Source: CAMTWJ01 sp964643605 (GTDB taxonomy: Bacteria > Patescibacteriota > Saccharimonadia > Saccharimonadales > 2-12-FULL-41-12). From it: 34,529 nucleotides of DNA. The notes beneath the pieces were generated by a model. That model was not told where the DNA came from. It was given only the letters and a program-made list of their open reading frames with translations, and made no database searches. Below are positions 15,777 to 24,164 of the stretch, piece after piece (the stretch's first letter is position 1; each line of letters opens with the position of its first letter). Location: the NCBI GenBank assembly GCA_964643605.1, contig CAZXTF010000004.1, positions 1 to 34,529 on the forward strand, read 5' to 3'. The translations under genes and the position numbers were made by a program.

Positions 15777-16885
15777 AGTTTAGCGTCACAACTACGACAA
15801 ATACCGCATGGGCCACACATCTTTTTGGGCTCCTCGTCTTTTGGCGGATCTTGACACACTACGCAATACTGCTTTTTGCTAAAACTATAGGTCGTCTTTT
15901 CTTCTGCCTTACTCCCATAGCCCAGGTCATTTAATTCTTCGTTTGCTGTCATGGTGATACTCCCTCCACAGCCACTAAACGTTTTGCCTCTCGTGGCAGC
16001 TCGTTGGCCAGCTTGCCATATTTGATCGGCAACATATGACCGGCTATGAGCAGCTGTTTCAGCTGCCAGCACTGTGCCTCTACCACTTATTGTAGCTTCA
16101 AACCGCTCGGTTATACTCGCTGCCACAGCGTAGCGAAGTTGATCATTATCATAAATATCATTCACGCTATCCAAATATACTCCCAAAATATCAGTTTGGG
16201 CACACACAAAATTATACGTATTAACTCGTCGTCCATTTTTTATTCCTGCATAGTGAGGCTGACCCGTCTTGGCGTGCAGCGCTTCATCATATACACGAGT
16301 AAGATTGTCTATAAGCACCTCTTGTTGTAAGTGGTTATTTAGCTGGACAAACCGACGTTGACCGAGCAATTCACCTTCGTCTGGAGCTTCAACTTCTAGG
16401 TAATCATAGATACCTTCAAGAGCCTCCCGATCACTGCTATCTAGGCTTTGAGACTGCACATATATTTGATCATCTCGCCTTGTAATAACTCGTAGCATGG
16501 TCTGCTTACGAGACACGTTGTAACCGCCGATATCCTCGGCGCTCGCCATAAGTTCAGCCGGAAAATCAGACACAACAACCATGGTATTTGGTAGTTCGCC
16601 TTTTGCCATTGCAATCATATCCTCGTACTCTCGAAGCTCTTCTCGCCGCCGCCGAGCCTCAAAATATAAATTAGCCGGGAGTTCATCAGCAGCTTCTACT
16701 GCGTCTTCAAATATCTCTTTAACGCTACTGCCATCCCGAGCTCTTAGTTCTTGGCTATCAAAATTGTATGCAAACTCCGACTGCATACTTCCACGAACTG
16801 TCTCAGCAAGCCAGGTCGTTACATCGTCGTACAAGCGCTGCTCGGCGTTATAGACACTCGGTTCTTTAGTTTTTAGTTGCTCCAC
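15773..16885 (-). CDS. Cys-rich protein of unknown function under a cobalamin riboswitch
   Basis: 370 aa, soluble, with no signal peptide or membrane span. The first 290 residues are mixed alpha/beta and highly charged, with recognisable but unassigned stretches: FEARRRREELREYEDMIAMA (about 95-114), GGYNVSRKQTMLRVITRRDD (about 140-159) and GIKNGRRVNTYNFVCAQTD (about 230). The C-terminus carries SGCGGS, then CVVC, then CGPCGICRSCDAKL; the closely spaced Cys suggest a zinc ribbon or metal site. I do not recognise the family. The GTG start is preceded by AAGGAG only 2 nt away, so the true start may be slightly downstream. The leader carries what reads as a B12 riboswitch, implying a link to cobalamin use, transport or a B12-independent substitute function. 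The gene lies downstream of uppP but has its own promoter. Confidence 0.8.
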   Translation of the reverse strand: MEQLKTKEPSVYNAEQRLYDDVTTWLAETVRGSMQSEFAYNFDSQELRARDGSSVKEIFEDAVEAADELPANLYFEARRRREELREYEDMIAMAKGELPNTMVVVSDFPAELMASAEDIGGYNVSRKQTMLRVITRRDDQIYVQSQSLDSSDREALEGIYDYLEVEAPDEGELLGQRRFVQLNNHLQQEVLIDNLTRVYDEALHAKTGQPHYAGIKNGRRVNTYNFVCAQTDILGVYLDSVNDIYDNDQLRYAVAASITERFEATISGRGTVLAAETAAHSRSYVADQIWQAGQRAATRGKTFSGCGGSITMTANEELNDLGYGSKAEEKTTYSFSKKQYCVVCQDPPKDEEPKKMCGPCGICRSCDAKL

Positions 16886-16887
16886 TA

Positions 16888-17032
16888 CTCCTTCTTTCTG
16901 CCCAAGCGAGAAGAAGAGGTAGCTAGTACCTGATGCTTCTGCTCGGAAGACTTATAGTAAGCTGTATCGGACTCTAACCGTTGCGGCACAGTGTTGGAAT
17001 TTCACCAACTTCCAGCTCTTTTTTGTAAATGT
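16888..17032 (-). promoter_or_regulatory. Cobalamin (B12) riboswitch
   Basis: Minus-strand leader of the Cys-rich gene. The conserved core is visible in order: GGAAGTTGGTGAAATTCCAAC (hairpin GTTGG/CCAAC, 17009-16993), TGTGCCGCAACGGT (CCG-CAA-CGG hairpin), then the B12 box AGTCCGATACAGC (16973-16961). AGCTG (17017-17013) and CAGCT (16964-16960) close the core. Downstream, CTCTTCTT (16918-16911) can pair with AAGAAGGAG (16896-16888), which contains the ribosome-binding site, so control is probably at translation. Recognition rests on the known consensus (GGTG-AAATTCC, CCGCAAC, AGTC-GA-AC-GC); no covariance search was run. Confidence 0.85.
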
Positions 17033-17038
17033 ATCCTC

Positions 17039-17066
17039 ACTATAGCACGCTACAGCTAGCGTACAA
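17039..17066 (-). promoter_or_regulatory. Promoter of the riboswitch-controlled gene
   Basis: On the minus strand TTGTAC (17066-17061) and TATAGT (17044-17039) are 16 nt apart. The predicted start near 17032 gives a leader of about 147 nt that just encloses the riboswitch. Confidence 0.5.
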
Positions 17067-17093
17067 GCAGTCAAATTTACACCAGCTGTGGTG

Positions 17094-17900
17094 TTATAAC
17101 CAAATGGTAAGAAGTATGATAACGCCCGCAACAATACGATAATAGGCAAAAATCTTGAAGTCGTGCTTTGATACATATTTTAGCAGCCAGCTAATTGCAA
17201 TTAAGGCGGTTATAAAAGCCGAAATCGTTCCAGCCAGCAGAGCTACACCGCCCCCATCAACAGTATGCAGCTGACCCCAGCCCCCAATAAGCTGGTACGA
17301 GCCAGCCAAAATCAATATAGGAATGCTTAGGTAAAAAGAAAATGCTGTGGCAGTAACTCGGTCTAGCCCAGACAATAGCCCGCCCATAATCGTGGCACCA
17401 GAGCGAGAAACTCCAGGCACGAGCGCTAACATCTGATACAAACCTACTCGCAGAGCTTGTTTGATGGTCATTGACTCAAACTTTGGCTGCTCGGACGTAT
17501 TTTTGGCCGCTGTATGGTACGTCTCAATTAGCCAGATAAGAATACCCCCGATGATTAGCATAACCCCAACAGTAGTCACAACAGCGTATTTAGAGATCTG
17601 ATCTTTCAAAAGTATCCCCATAAGGCCCGCTGGTATAGTGGCAATAACCCAGCACAACCAAAATGTCACAATTTGCGCATCCCTTTTAGCAAGTCCGGCA
17701 ATTTTTTCTACCAGATCTTTGCGGTAAAACCATAATACTGCTGCAATAGCACCCATCTGAATTACAACCGTAAATATCTCGGCCGTATCTTTATACCCTA
17801 TGAGATTTTCGGCTACGATTAGGTGGCCCGTACTACTAATTGGCAAGAATTCGGTAAGGCCTTCGAGCACACCAAGAATTATTGCTTGTATAATTTCCAT
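17094..17900 (-). CDS. uppP: Undecaprenyl-diphosphatase
   Basis: Integral membrane phosphatase (268 aa) that recycles undecaprenyl diphosphate to the monophosphate carrier used for peptidoglycan and surface glycans. Family motifs are EGLTEFLPISSTGHL (residues 13-27, with the catalytic Glu residues) and PGVSRSGATIMGGL (about 160-173). There are seven to eight hydrophobic segments, as expected, and the length matches BacA/UppP. It is the third gene of a minus-strand operon (GtrA, LexA-like, uppP), starting 10 nt after the LexA-like stop. Loss of activity typically causes bacitracin sensitivity. The carrier it releases would serve the polysaccharide genes encoded just to the right. Confidence 0.95.
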   Translation of the reverse strand: MEIIQAIILGVLEGLTEFLPISSTGHLIVAENLIGYKDTAEIFTVVIQMGAIAAVLWFYRKDLVEKIAGLAKRDAQIVTFWLCWVIATIPAGLMGILLKDQISKYAVVTTVGVMLIIGGILIWLIETYHTAAKNTSEQPKFESMTIKQALRVGLYQMLALVPGVSRSGATIMGGLLSGLDRVTATAFSFYLSIPILILAGSYQLIGGWGQLHTVDGGGVALLAGTISAFITALIAISWLLKYVSKHDFKIFAYYRIVAGVIILLTIWL

Positions 17901-17910
17901 TTATTTTCAA

Positions 17911-18369
17911 TTATAGCTTAGCTACTCTACTTTTTAAGGCACTTAAACGGGGGATGAATGACTGTGCCGCTCCTTCAAGACCTAGAACTTTCAGCGATCC
18001 TACCAACACATACAGGCCATCTACATCTGTTTCGGTAACACTCTGCGCTTCTTCGAGACGATGAAAATAATAGTCTATTTTATCGACCAGCCACTTCTCT
18101 TCGGCTGGCTTTACTGTATCGGTTGGCAGCGGCTTTACTTCTGTAGCTTTATTCACTACCTCCAACGAACGAGCAGAACGAGTTTTTTTAACAAGATGCC
18201 CCCGGGCGATTAGATTATCGATGTGTGTAGCAACGGTAGCTACCGATTTGTAACCCAAACCGGCACAAATCTCTCGATAACTTGGGCCGTAGCCGTGCAT
18301 CGCTACAAATTTTTCAATAAATTCTAGGAGCTGTTGCTGCTTCTTGGTAGGACGGACTGTGGTAGCCAT
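17911..18369 (-). CDS. LexA-type DNA-binding protein lacking the peptidase domain
   Basis: 152 aa. Residues 5-70 match the LexA N-terminal winged helix-turn-helix: PTKKQQQLLEFIEKFVAMHG, YGPSYREICAGLGYKSVATV and DNLIARGHLVKKTRSARSLE. In true LexA this is followed by a linker and the S24 serine/lysine self-cleaving domain with an Ala-Gly cut site. Here there is only a short region (about 75-152) that is helical and lacks the Ser-Lys dyad context. It therefore cannot be released from DNA by RecA-stimulated self-cleavage. It is coupled to the GtrA gene (TAATG overlap) and is followed by uppP. Targets are unknown. Confidence 0.82.
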   Translation of the reverse strand: MATTVRPTKKQQQLLEFIEKFVAMHGYGPSYREICAGLGYKSVATVATHIDNLIARGHLVKKTRSARSLEVVNKATEVKPLPTDTVKPAEEKWLVDKIDYYFHRLEEAQSVTETDVDGLYVLVGSLKVLGLEGAAQSFIPRLSALKSRVAKL

Positions 18370-18863
18370 TACTTAATAATCCTAAATGCACTATGTCCAT
18401 GAGGTTGATGCGCAAGAACACGAGCTGGGGTTATCTTTGCCCGTTTACCTTTTTTGAACTTTTCTGGGAAAACCCAGTATTTGTACCACAGATAATTCCA
18501 AACTGTAAAGAATCCAGCCGAGATAAACTGCCCAATATACGGCGTTATACCAACTTCTTTTAGGCCGAATACTATAAGGTAGTCCATGACAAAACCAACA
18601 ATAGTTATAGTTGCATACCGACCCGTAACCTCTGTTTGATGCTCCTTTAAGGAAGGGTTATTAAAAACCCAGTACCGTTGCAAAATAAAGTTAATCGTCC
18701 AACCAAATAGCGTTGCTACAGATTTAGCCCAGAAGAAGCTCCCCCCTAAAATCTTGTCTATAAAAAAGAACATCCCATAGCCAGACCAAAAATAAGCGCC
18801 ACCACTGATAAGATATTCTGTGATACGCCTTATTTCTCTTTGTTCTGATTTTTTTAACTTCAT
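18369..18863 (-). CDS. GtrA-like membrane protein
   Basis: 164 aa with four hydrophobic segments at about 17-35, 42-57, 75-96 and 107-127. The GtrA-family pattern is visible in SVATLFGWTINFILQRYWVF and FISAGFFTVWNYLWYKYWVF. GtrA-family proteins are thought to flip polyprenol-linked sugars across the membrane. It has an extended -10 promoter and is divergent from the initiating sugar transferase gene, at the edge of the polysaccharide region. The basic C-terminal tail of about 30 residues is longer than usual. No adjacent GT2 partner lies on this side; the second GtrA at 29 kb has one. Confidence 0.85.
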   Translation of the reverse strand: MKLKKSEQREIRRITEYLISGGAYFWSGYGMFFFIDKILGGSFFWAKSVATLFGWTINFILQRYWVFNNPSLKEHQTEVTGRYATITIVGFVMDYLIVFGLKEVGITPYIGQFISAGFFTVWNYLWYKYWVFPEKFKKGKRAKITPARVLAHQPHGHSAFRIIK

Positions 18864-18892
18864 GATTTTTGTTTGCTATTTGTTCACAAACT

Positions 18893-18901
18893 AGTATAGC
18901 A
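18893..18901 (-). promoter_or_regulatory. Extended -10 promoter of the GtrA/LexA-like/uppP operon
   Basis: Minus strand TG-C-TATACT (18901-18893), about 30 nt before the ATG at 18863. It drives the operon leftward, back to back with the promoter at 18937. Confidence 0.5.
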
Positions 18902-18936
18902 CCTTCTCCTGTTCTTTACCGAAAGGACCAGTGAAC

Positions 18937-18945
18937 TGATATAAT
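18937..18945 (+). promoter_or_regulatory. Extended -10 promoter of the sugar transferase operon
   Basis: TG-A-TATAAT, a consensus extended -10, ends 11 nt before the ATG at 18957. The leader is only about 5 nt, so the mRNA is nearly leaderless. Confidence 0.65.
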
Positions 18946-18956
18946 TCAGGGTAGAA

Positions 18957-20387
18957 ATGAAAAACAACGCCAACCTGTTTTATGCCATTCTATTGATCAT
19001 CGGTGATTTCTTGGCAATTGTGGCAGCCTTTGCTCTCGCCTACATCTTGCGAGTAAAGTTCGATGATAGACCCTTGCTGACAGAGATATCTGCTTATTCC
19101 TATATTTTAGCTTTTGCAGCGGTCATCCCCTTCTGGCTTATTAGCCATGCAACACTGGGGCTCTATACACGCAATGTGTACGAAAATCGCTTCCGTGAAA
19201 TCGGCCATCTTATGCTTGGCTCGTTTATTGGCATCTTGCTCGTAATTGGCTACGACTTTATTAGTGACGGCGACTTGTTTCCTGCTCGCTTAGTGCCAGT
19301 CTACGGATTATTTTTGAGTTTCGGTTTTCTTATTGTATTTCGTACGTTTGCCCGTATTTTTCGCCGAGTTCTCTTCTCGTACGGCATTGGCATCGACAAC
19401 ATTTTAATCATTGGTACTCCCAAAAGTGGCAAGCCAGTTGTGACCGAGCTTATTGATACTCGTTTTAGTGGCTACAATATCATTGGTACCGTTGGCTTTA
19501 AGATAGAAGATAGCCGTATTCCAGCGTACGACGATTTTGAAATTGCCCTTAAAAAACTCCGTGGCAAAAAGATTCATACTATCGTCCAAACTAAACTATA
19601 TGCAGCAGAAGACCAAAACACCGATATACTTGGCTATGCTCAAAAACGCCATATTGCCTACAAGTTTATCCCTGGTAATGATGGGGTTTTTACTGGGAAT
19701 ATCGAGGTAGAGCTACTTCGAGGCATTCCTGTTGTGAGCGTACATCAAACAGCTCTAACAGGCTGGGGACGTATCGTAAAACGGCTGTTCGACTTCTTAC
19801 TAAGCCTATTCCTTATTATCTTGTTGTCGCCGTTTATGATTTTAACCGCTATTATTGTAAAGATTGCAAACCCTCGTGAGCCACTGATCTTCAAGCAAAC
19901 AAGGCTCACTCAATTTGATAAAAAATTTACTGTATATAAGTTTCGCTCGCAGCAAAAGCAATTCGATGGCACTACACCAGAAGAAGCCTTCAAGATGCTT
20001 GGGCAAGATGAGCTTGCCAAAAAATATCGCCAAGGTGGAGACCAAGTTAGTAACGACCCCCGCTTGATTCGCCTCGGCTCATTTATCCGCACAACAAGCC
20101 TAGACGAATTACCGCAACTATTTAACGTTCTCAAGGGAGACATCAGCTTAGTTGGCCCTCGAGCACTTATTCCACAAGAGCTTGAAGAATATCATGGCAA
20201 ACACCAAATTTTAAGTGTAAAGTCAGGGCTCACTGGTCTGGCTCAGGTTTCTGGTCGTCGCAATATTAGCTTCGAGGAGCGACGCAAGCTCGATATTTAT
20301 TATGTGCAAAACTGGAGCTTCTGGCTCGACATCAGTATCTTGCTACGCACTTTCCGAGCGGTTATTAACGGTATCGGAGCCAAGTAG
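18957..20387 (+). CDS. Polyprenyl-phosphate sugar-1-phosphate transferase (WcaJ/WbaP-like)
   Basis: Initiates a lipid-linked surface glycan by moving a sugar phosphate from a nucleotide sugar onto undecaprenyl phosphate. 476 aa in the bipartite layout: four to five N-terminal membrane segments (1-140), a nucleotide-binding-like CoA_binding_3 region (about 145-260), one further membrane segment (FLLSLFLIILLSPFMIL), then the catalytic bacterial sugar-transferase domain. The latter shows FKQTRLTQFDKKFTVYKFRS, FIRTTSLDELPQLFNVLKGD, SLVGPRALIP and SGLTGLAQVSGR. The sugar specificity cannot be read. It is the first gene of an operon with the GT4 gene, whose GTG overlaps its TAG by 1 nt. Confidence 0.92.
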   Translation: MKNNANLFYAILLIIGDFLAIVAAFALAYILRVKFDDRPLLTEISAYSYILAFAAVIPFWLISHATLGLYTRNVYENRFREIGHLMLGSFIGILLVIGYDFISDGDLFPARLVPVYGLFLSFGFLIVFRTFARIFRRVLFSYGIGIDNILIIGTPKSGKPVVTELIDTRFSGYNIIGTVGFKIEDSRIPAYDDFEIALKKLRGKKIHTIVQTKLYAAEDQNTDILGYAQKRHIAYKFIPGNDGVFTGNIEVELLRGIPVVSVHQTALTGWGRIVKRLFDFLLSLFLIILLSPFMILTAIIVKIANPREPLIFKQTRLTQFDKKFTVYKFRSQQKQFDGTTPEEAFKMLGQDELAKKYRQGGDQVSNDPRLIRLGSFIRTTSLDELPQLFNVLKGDISLVGPRALIPQELEEYHGKHQILSVKSGLTGLAQVSGRRNISFEERRKLDIYYVQNWSFWLDISILLRTFRAVINGIGAK

Positions 20388-21505
20388 TGAAGGAAGAAAA
20401 AGATGCGCCTGGCCTGAAAGTAGCTATTGTCTGCGATTGGCTTACCGGCCCTGGTGGCGCCGAACGAGTTGTTTTAGAGATTCACAACCTCTACCCAGAT
20501 GCCCCTATTTTCACTTCTCAATATGACGCAAAAAAGGCTACCTGGTTTAACGGACTAGATGTGCGAACTGGCTGGTTGCAAAAGCTACCCAGTGGACTCA
20601 AAAAATTCCTACCTATCTTCCGAGCTCTCTACTTTTCTCGCCTCGATTTATCAGAATATGATCTTATTATTTCGAGTAGTGGCGCAGAAGCTAAATTTGT
20701 AAAACGACGCCTAACTGCAACACACATAGCCTACATTCATGCACCAACACACTACTACTGGAGCCGTTACGACGAATATCTTAAAAATCCTGGTTTTGGT
20801 AAGCTCGACTGGCTAGCTCGACTTGCCCTAAAAATACTCGTTGGACCAATGCGCAGGTGGGACTACAAAGCCGCCCAACGGCCAGACAAACTGCTCGCTA
20901 ATTCAACCCATATTCAAAATGAAATAAAGAGGTATTATAAACGAGATTCAGAAGTTGTTTTCCCGCCTGTTAATATTGCCCGGTTTAAACCTCTTGCAAA
21001 GAATACCGAGCGTAGTGGTTTTGTGTGTGTAAGCCGCTTAACCCCCTATAAGCGGATAGATTTAGCAGTGCAAGCCTGTAGTGAGTTAGATCTTCCTTTA
21101 ACCGTGCTCGGTGGAGGTCCCGATCTAAAAAGATTACAAAAAATGGCGGGAGAAACAGTGTCTTTTATCCCAGCACCAACAGATACAGACATAGATCAGG
21201 CACTGGGTACTGCTGAGGGTTTTATCTTCCCTGGGCTAGATGATTTTGGTATTGCACCGGTTGAAGCACTTGCAGCCGGAGTGCCTGTACTTGCATACAA
21301 AGCCGGGGGTGCGCTGGATTATGTACAAGATGGTACGAACGGTACGTTTTTTGACAAACAAACTGTTGCGAGCCTCAAGAGAAAATTGAAGAGCTTTGAT
21401 TATAAAGATTATTCACCCAGTGATATAAAAAGTAGCTCCGAGATCTTTTCGGAAGAGAATTTCCACAAAAATATAGCCCGATCTGTAAAGTCTGCTTTAA
21501 AATAA
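20387..21505 (+). CDS. Glycosyltransferase family 4
   Basis: 372-aa cytoplasmic GT-B transferase that likely adds the next sugar to the lipid-linked chain. The N-terminal domain shows CDWLTGPGGAERVVLEIHNL, typical of GT4 enzymes with a Gly-Gly acceptor loop. The C-terminal domain shows GFVCVSRLTPYKRIDLAV (nucleotide-sugar site) and the E-x7-E region in GIAPVEALAAGVPVLAYKAGG. The GTG start overlaps the stop of the sugar transferase gene, so the pair is translationally coupled. Mannosyl- or rhamnosyl-transfer are common in the family; specificity is undetermined. Confidence 0.92.
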   Translation: MKEEKDAPGLKVAIVCDWLTGPGGAERVVLEIHNLYPDAPIFTSQYDAKKATWFNGLDVRTGWLQKLPSGLKKFLPIFRALYFSRLDLSEYDLIISSSGAEAKFVKRRLTATHIAYIHAPTHYYWSRYDEYLKNPGFGKLDWLARLALKILVGPMRRWDYKAAQRPDKLLANSTHIQNEIKRYYKRDSEVVFPPVNIARFKPLAKNTERSGFVCVSRLTPYKRIDLAVQACSELDLPLTVLGGGPDLKRLQKMAGETVSFIPAPTDTDIDQALGTAEGFIFPGLDDFGIAPVEALAAGVPVLAYKAGGALDYVQDGTNGTFFDKQTVASLKRKLKSFDYKDYSPSDIKSSSEIFSEENFHKNIARSVKSALK

Positions 21506-21538
21506 GACAGCTAAATTCAAAAGAAAAGGACAGTAAGA

Positions 21539-23386
21539 ATGTGCGGAATAGCTGGCTGCGTAGGGCATGAAAGTGCAACAGAATTTGTCACAGAGAGCTT
21601 AGAAACCCTCGAATATAGAGGATACGACTCTATCGGTATAGCATTTCAAAATGCAGCAGTGCCAAGCCTTGAGGTAATTAAATCTTTGGGTGGTGCTGCA
21701 AACCTTCGAGCAGTATTACCCAACAATAGCCAAGAGGCTACGTCTGCTATTGGTCATACTCGCTGGGCAACAACTGGCGAAGTCACCGAACATAATGCTC
21801 ATCCTCATACAAATGAAGACGGAACTATTGCTGTAGTTCACAATGGAGCTATCGAGAACTATGCCGAGCTAAAGAAAGAGATTACAGATAAAGGCTATGG
21901 ATTTTCTTCCGAAACAGATACAGAAGTGGTTCCTCATCTTATCGACTATTACCGAAAAGAGGGAGCTAGTGCAGAAGATGCCTTTGAACAAGCAATGAAA
22001 AGGCTAGAAGGCGCATACGCAATCCTCTCATATATGTCTGACAAGCCTGGAACACTGTACGCCGCTCGTGTAGGCAGCCCTTTAGTTCTGGGGGTTAATG
22101 GCAAGGAACACTTTGCGGCATCTGACCCGAGTGTACTAACCGACCATACGAAAGAGGCCGTATTTTTAGACGATTACGAGATGGCTATCCTCTCCCCCAA
22201 AGGGTACCGAATCAAGAGCTTATCTAAAGGCATTAGCACTACTCGACCGCCAGAAGAAATAAGTGATGTATTCGAAAAAGCCACGCTTGGCGAGTTTCCT
22301 CATTACATGTTGAAAGAAATTTATGACTCTCCAGATACGGTCAGAGCAGCTATTAGTGGGCGGGTCTTCCCTGACCGCAGTATGTTAAAACTTGGCGGGC
22401 TAGAAGACAAAAAAGAAGAACTGCGTAATATTGATCGACTCATTATCGTTGGCTGTGGCACTTCGTATCATGCAGGGCTTGTTGGTGAACGCTTAATAGA
22501 GGAAGTCGCAGGAATACCAGTCGAGGTAGATCTAGCTTCCGAGTTCAAATATAGTAATGAGCCATTCGAGGCTAATACTGCAGTCATAGCCATATCTCAG
22601 TCTGGTGAAACAGCTGATACAATTGGCGCCCTCGAAAAAGCCAAAGACTTCGGAATGTTAAAGCTTGGTGTTATTAATTCTCCTGGCTCAACAATTGATC
22701 GAGTTACCGATGCTGGCGTGCACTGCCGAGCTGGAAAAGAAATTTCTGTAGCTAGCACCAAGGCTTTTACTTCGCAAGTAACTGTCCTTGCGGAGATCGC
22801 ATTAGCTATCGGCAAAGTAAGAAATGAAAATAGCCATGCAATTATGCAAGAACTCACCAACTTACCGGGCAAAATTGAAGAGTTGCTAGAAGATACAACT
22901 GCCATACAGATCGCTGCCAAAAAATACGCTCATTACAAAAACTTTCTATATATGGGGCGAGGGTATGAATATCCAAGCGCTCTTGAAGGAGCTCTAAAGC
23001 TTAAGGAGATCTCTTATATTAATGCAAATGGGATTAGCGCTGGCGAGATGAAGCACGGTACCCTCGCTTTGATCGATGAGGATTTTCCAACTATGGCAAT
23101 CGCTACCAATGGTTCTGTTTTAGATAAAACCCTCTCCAATATAGAAGAGATAAAAGCTCGCAAAGGGCCTGTTATTACGCTGGCAAACCGAGACAACGAG
23201 AAGATAGAAGAAATGGTAAAAGCAGGACGGATTGATGATGTAATCTATGTGCCTAGCTCTCTTGAGCAGACACAGCCTATTTTAAATGGTATTGCCCTGC
23301 AGCTGTTTGCATATTACGTTGCAGCAGAAAAAGGAGAAGCAATTGATCGTCCTCGCAATCTAGCCAAGTCAGTTACTGTCGAATAG
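21539..23386 (+). CDS. glmS: Glutamine--fructose-6-phosphate aminotransferase (isomerising)
   Basis: Makes glucosamine-6-phosphate from fructose-6-phosphate and glutamine, the first step toward UDP-GlcNAc for peptidoglycan and surface glycans. 615 aa, full length. The N-terminal class II amidotransferase starts MCGIAGCVG, with Cys2 as the nucleophile after Met removal, and shows LEYRGYDSIG and HTRWATTGE. Two SIS domains follow, with GCGTSYHAGL, ISQSGETADT, GRGYEYPSALEGALKLKEIS and the C-terminal RPRNLAKSVTVE. A good Shine-Dalgarno (AAGGA) lies 8 nt before the ATG. The 33-nt upstream spacer is far too short for a glmS ribozyme. Confidence 0.97.
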   Translation: MCGIAGCVGHESATEFVTESLETLEYRGYDSIGIAFQNAAVPSLEVIKSLGGAANLRAVLPNNSQEATSAIGHTRWATTGEVTEHNAHPHTNEDGTIAVVHNGAIENYAELKKEITDKGYGFSSETDTEVVPHLIDYYRKEGASAEDAFEQAMKRLEGAYAILSYMSDKPGTLYAARVGSPLVLGVNGKEHFAASDPSVLTDHTKEAVFLDDYEMAILSPKGYRIKSLSKGISTTRPPEEISDVFEKATLGEFPHYMLKEIYDSPDTVRAAISGRVFPDRSMLKLGGLEDKKEELRNIDRLIIVGCGTSYHAGLVGERLIEEVAGIPVEVDLASEFKYSNEPFEANTAVIAISQSGETADTIGALEKAKDFGMLKLGVINSPGSTIDRVTDAGVHCRAGKEISVASTKAFTSQVTVLAEIALAIGKVRNENSHAIMQELTNLPGKIEELLEDTTAIQIAAKKYAHYKNFLYMGRGYEYPSALEGALKLKEISYINANGISAGEMKHGTLALIDEDFPTMAIATNGSVLDKTLSNIEEIKARKGPVITLANRDNEKIEEMVKAGRIDDVIYVPSSLEQTQPILNGIALQLFAYYVAAEKGEAIDRPRNLAKSVTVE

Positions 23387-23387
23387 A

Positions 23388-24164
23388 TCAGCTTACGGCC
23401 AAAAGTGCTCTTATAGCTGCAGCGGTATCTTCCCAGTCTCGTACTGCCACGCAGTCAATCCCCATTTGTTCAACTGCATAATCATTACCACCAGGTACAA
23501 TTTTGTCACCCATAAATAAAATATCTTCCTTGGAAAAGCCTGTTGCCTCCATAAGCTTGTTCATGCCATATGCCTTATCGATACCCGGACGAGTTACGTC
23601 AATAGAGGTTGCACCAGCCGCACGGACATTAAAGTCAGGAATTTTAGGAGCCACAATGTCTCGGATTTTCATTTTTTTAGAAGCATCTGGATCCCAAGCC
23701 TCTTTGATGCGAACTCCTTCCTCGCCAAGCTCTGCCACGATGTCTTGGCCCAAGATAGAAAGCGTTATTTGGCTATCTCGGTCTTCGATAGTCTCTCCAT
23801 AGGTTTTGTCTGCCTTAAAGCCCGACTCTTCCAGCCCTTCACTTAGAGCCCGAATAATCTGCTCTTTCTGTTCAGCGGTAAAGTCTTCAGCATATTGCAG
23901 CACCCAATCGCTTGTATTTTTGTCGTATCGATAATACCGAGTGCCACTTGTCGGCATCAGATGGAGCTTGTTCAAAAGATCTCCATCTTTTGTAATCTGG
24001 CTGAGTACTTGCAATTGAAACAGCTCGTACTTCCCACCCGAGATAATACAAGCTTCGTATTTTGTTAACAGTGCATTAAATAACTCTGTCATTCTATCTG
24101 GAAACAAGGACTTGCTTGGAGCCAATGTTCCGTCTAAATCAAATGCTATAAGTTTTTTACTCAT
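23388..24164 (-). CDS. HAD-superfamily phosphatase, type IIB (phosphomannomutase-like)
   Basis: 258 aa. HAD motif I is FDLDGTLAPSK (nucleophile Asp near residue 9), motif II is IISGGKYE (about 41), and motif IV is FMGDKIVPGGNDYAVEQMG (about 215-233). The cap and the GDKIVPGGNDY form resemble eukaryote-type phosphomannomutases and Cof-type sugar phosphatases. That would fit a role in making a sugar-1-phosphate for a nucleotide-sugar pathway. Its ATG overlaps the stop of the adjacent nucleotidyltransferase by 4 nt (ATGA), so the two are translationally coupled and probably act in one pathway. Mutase versus phosphatase activity cannot be decided from the sequence. Confidence 0.82.
   Translation of the reverse strand: MSKKLIAFDLDGTLAPSKSLFPDRMTELFNALLTKYEACIISGGKYELFQLQVLSQITKDGDLLNKLHLMPTSGTRYYRYDKNTSDWVLQYAEDFTAEQKEQIIRALSEGLEESGFKADKTYGETIEDRDSQITLSILGQDIVAELGEEGVRIKEAWDPDASKKMKIRDIVAPKIPDFNVRAAGATSIDVTRPGIDKAYGMNKLMEATGFSKEDILFMGDKIVPGGNDYAVEQMGIDCVAVRDWEDTAAAIRALLAVS

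Noticed and set aside
17079..17094. Hairpin ACACC/GGTGT as a terminator of uppP
   Set aside because: The stem is only 5 bp, overlaps the stop codon and is followed by AAATTT rather than a T-run.
21506..21538. glmS ribozyme upstream of glmS
   Set aside because: The spacer is only 33 nt and lacks the ribozyme core; the upstream gene ends at 21505.
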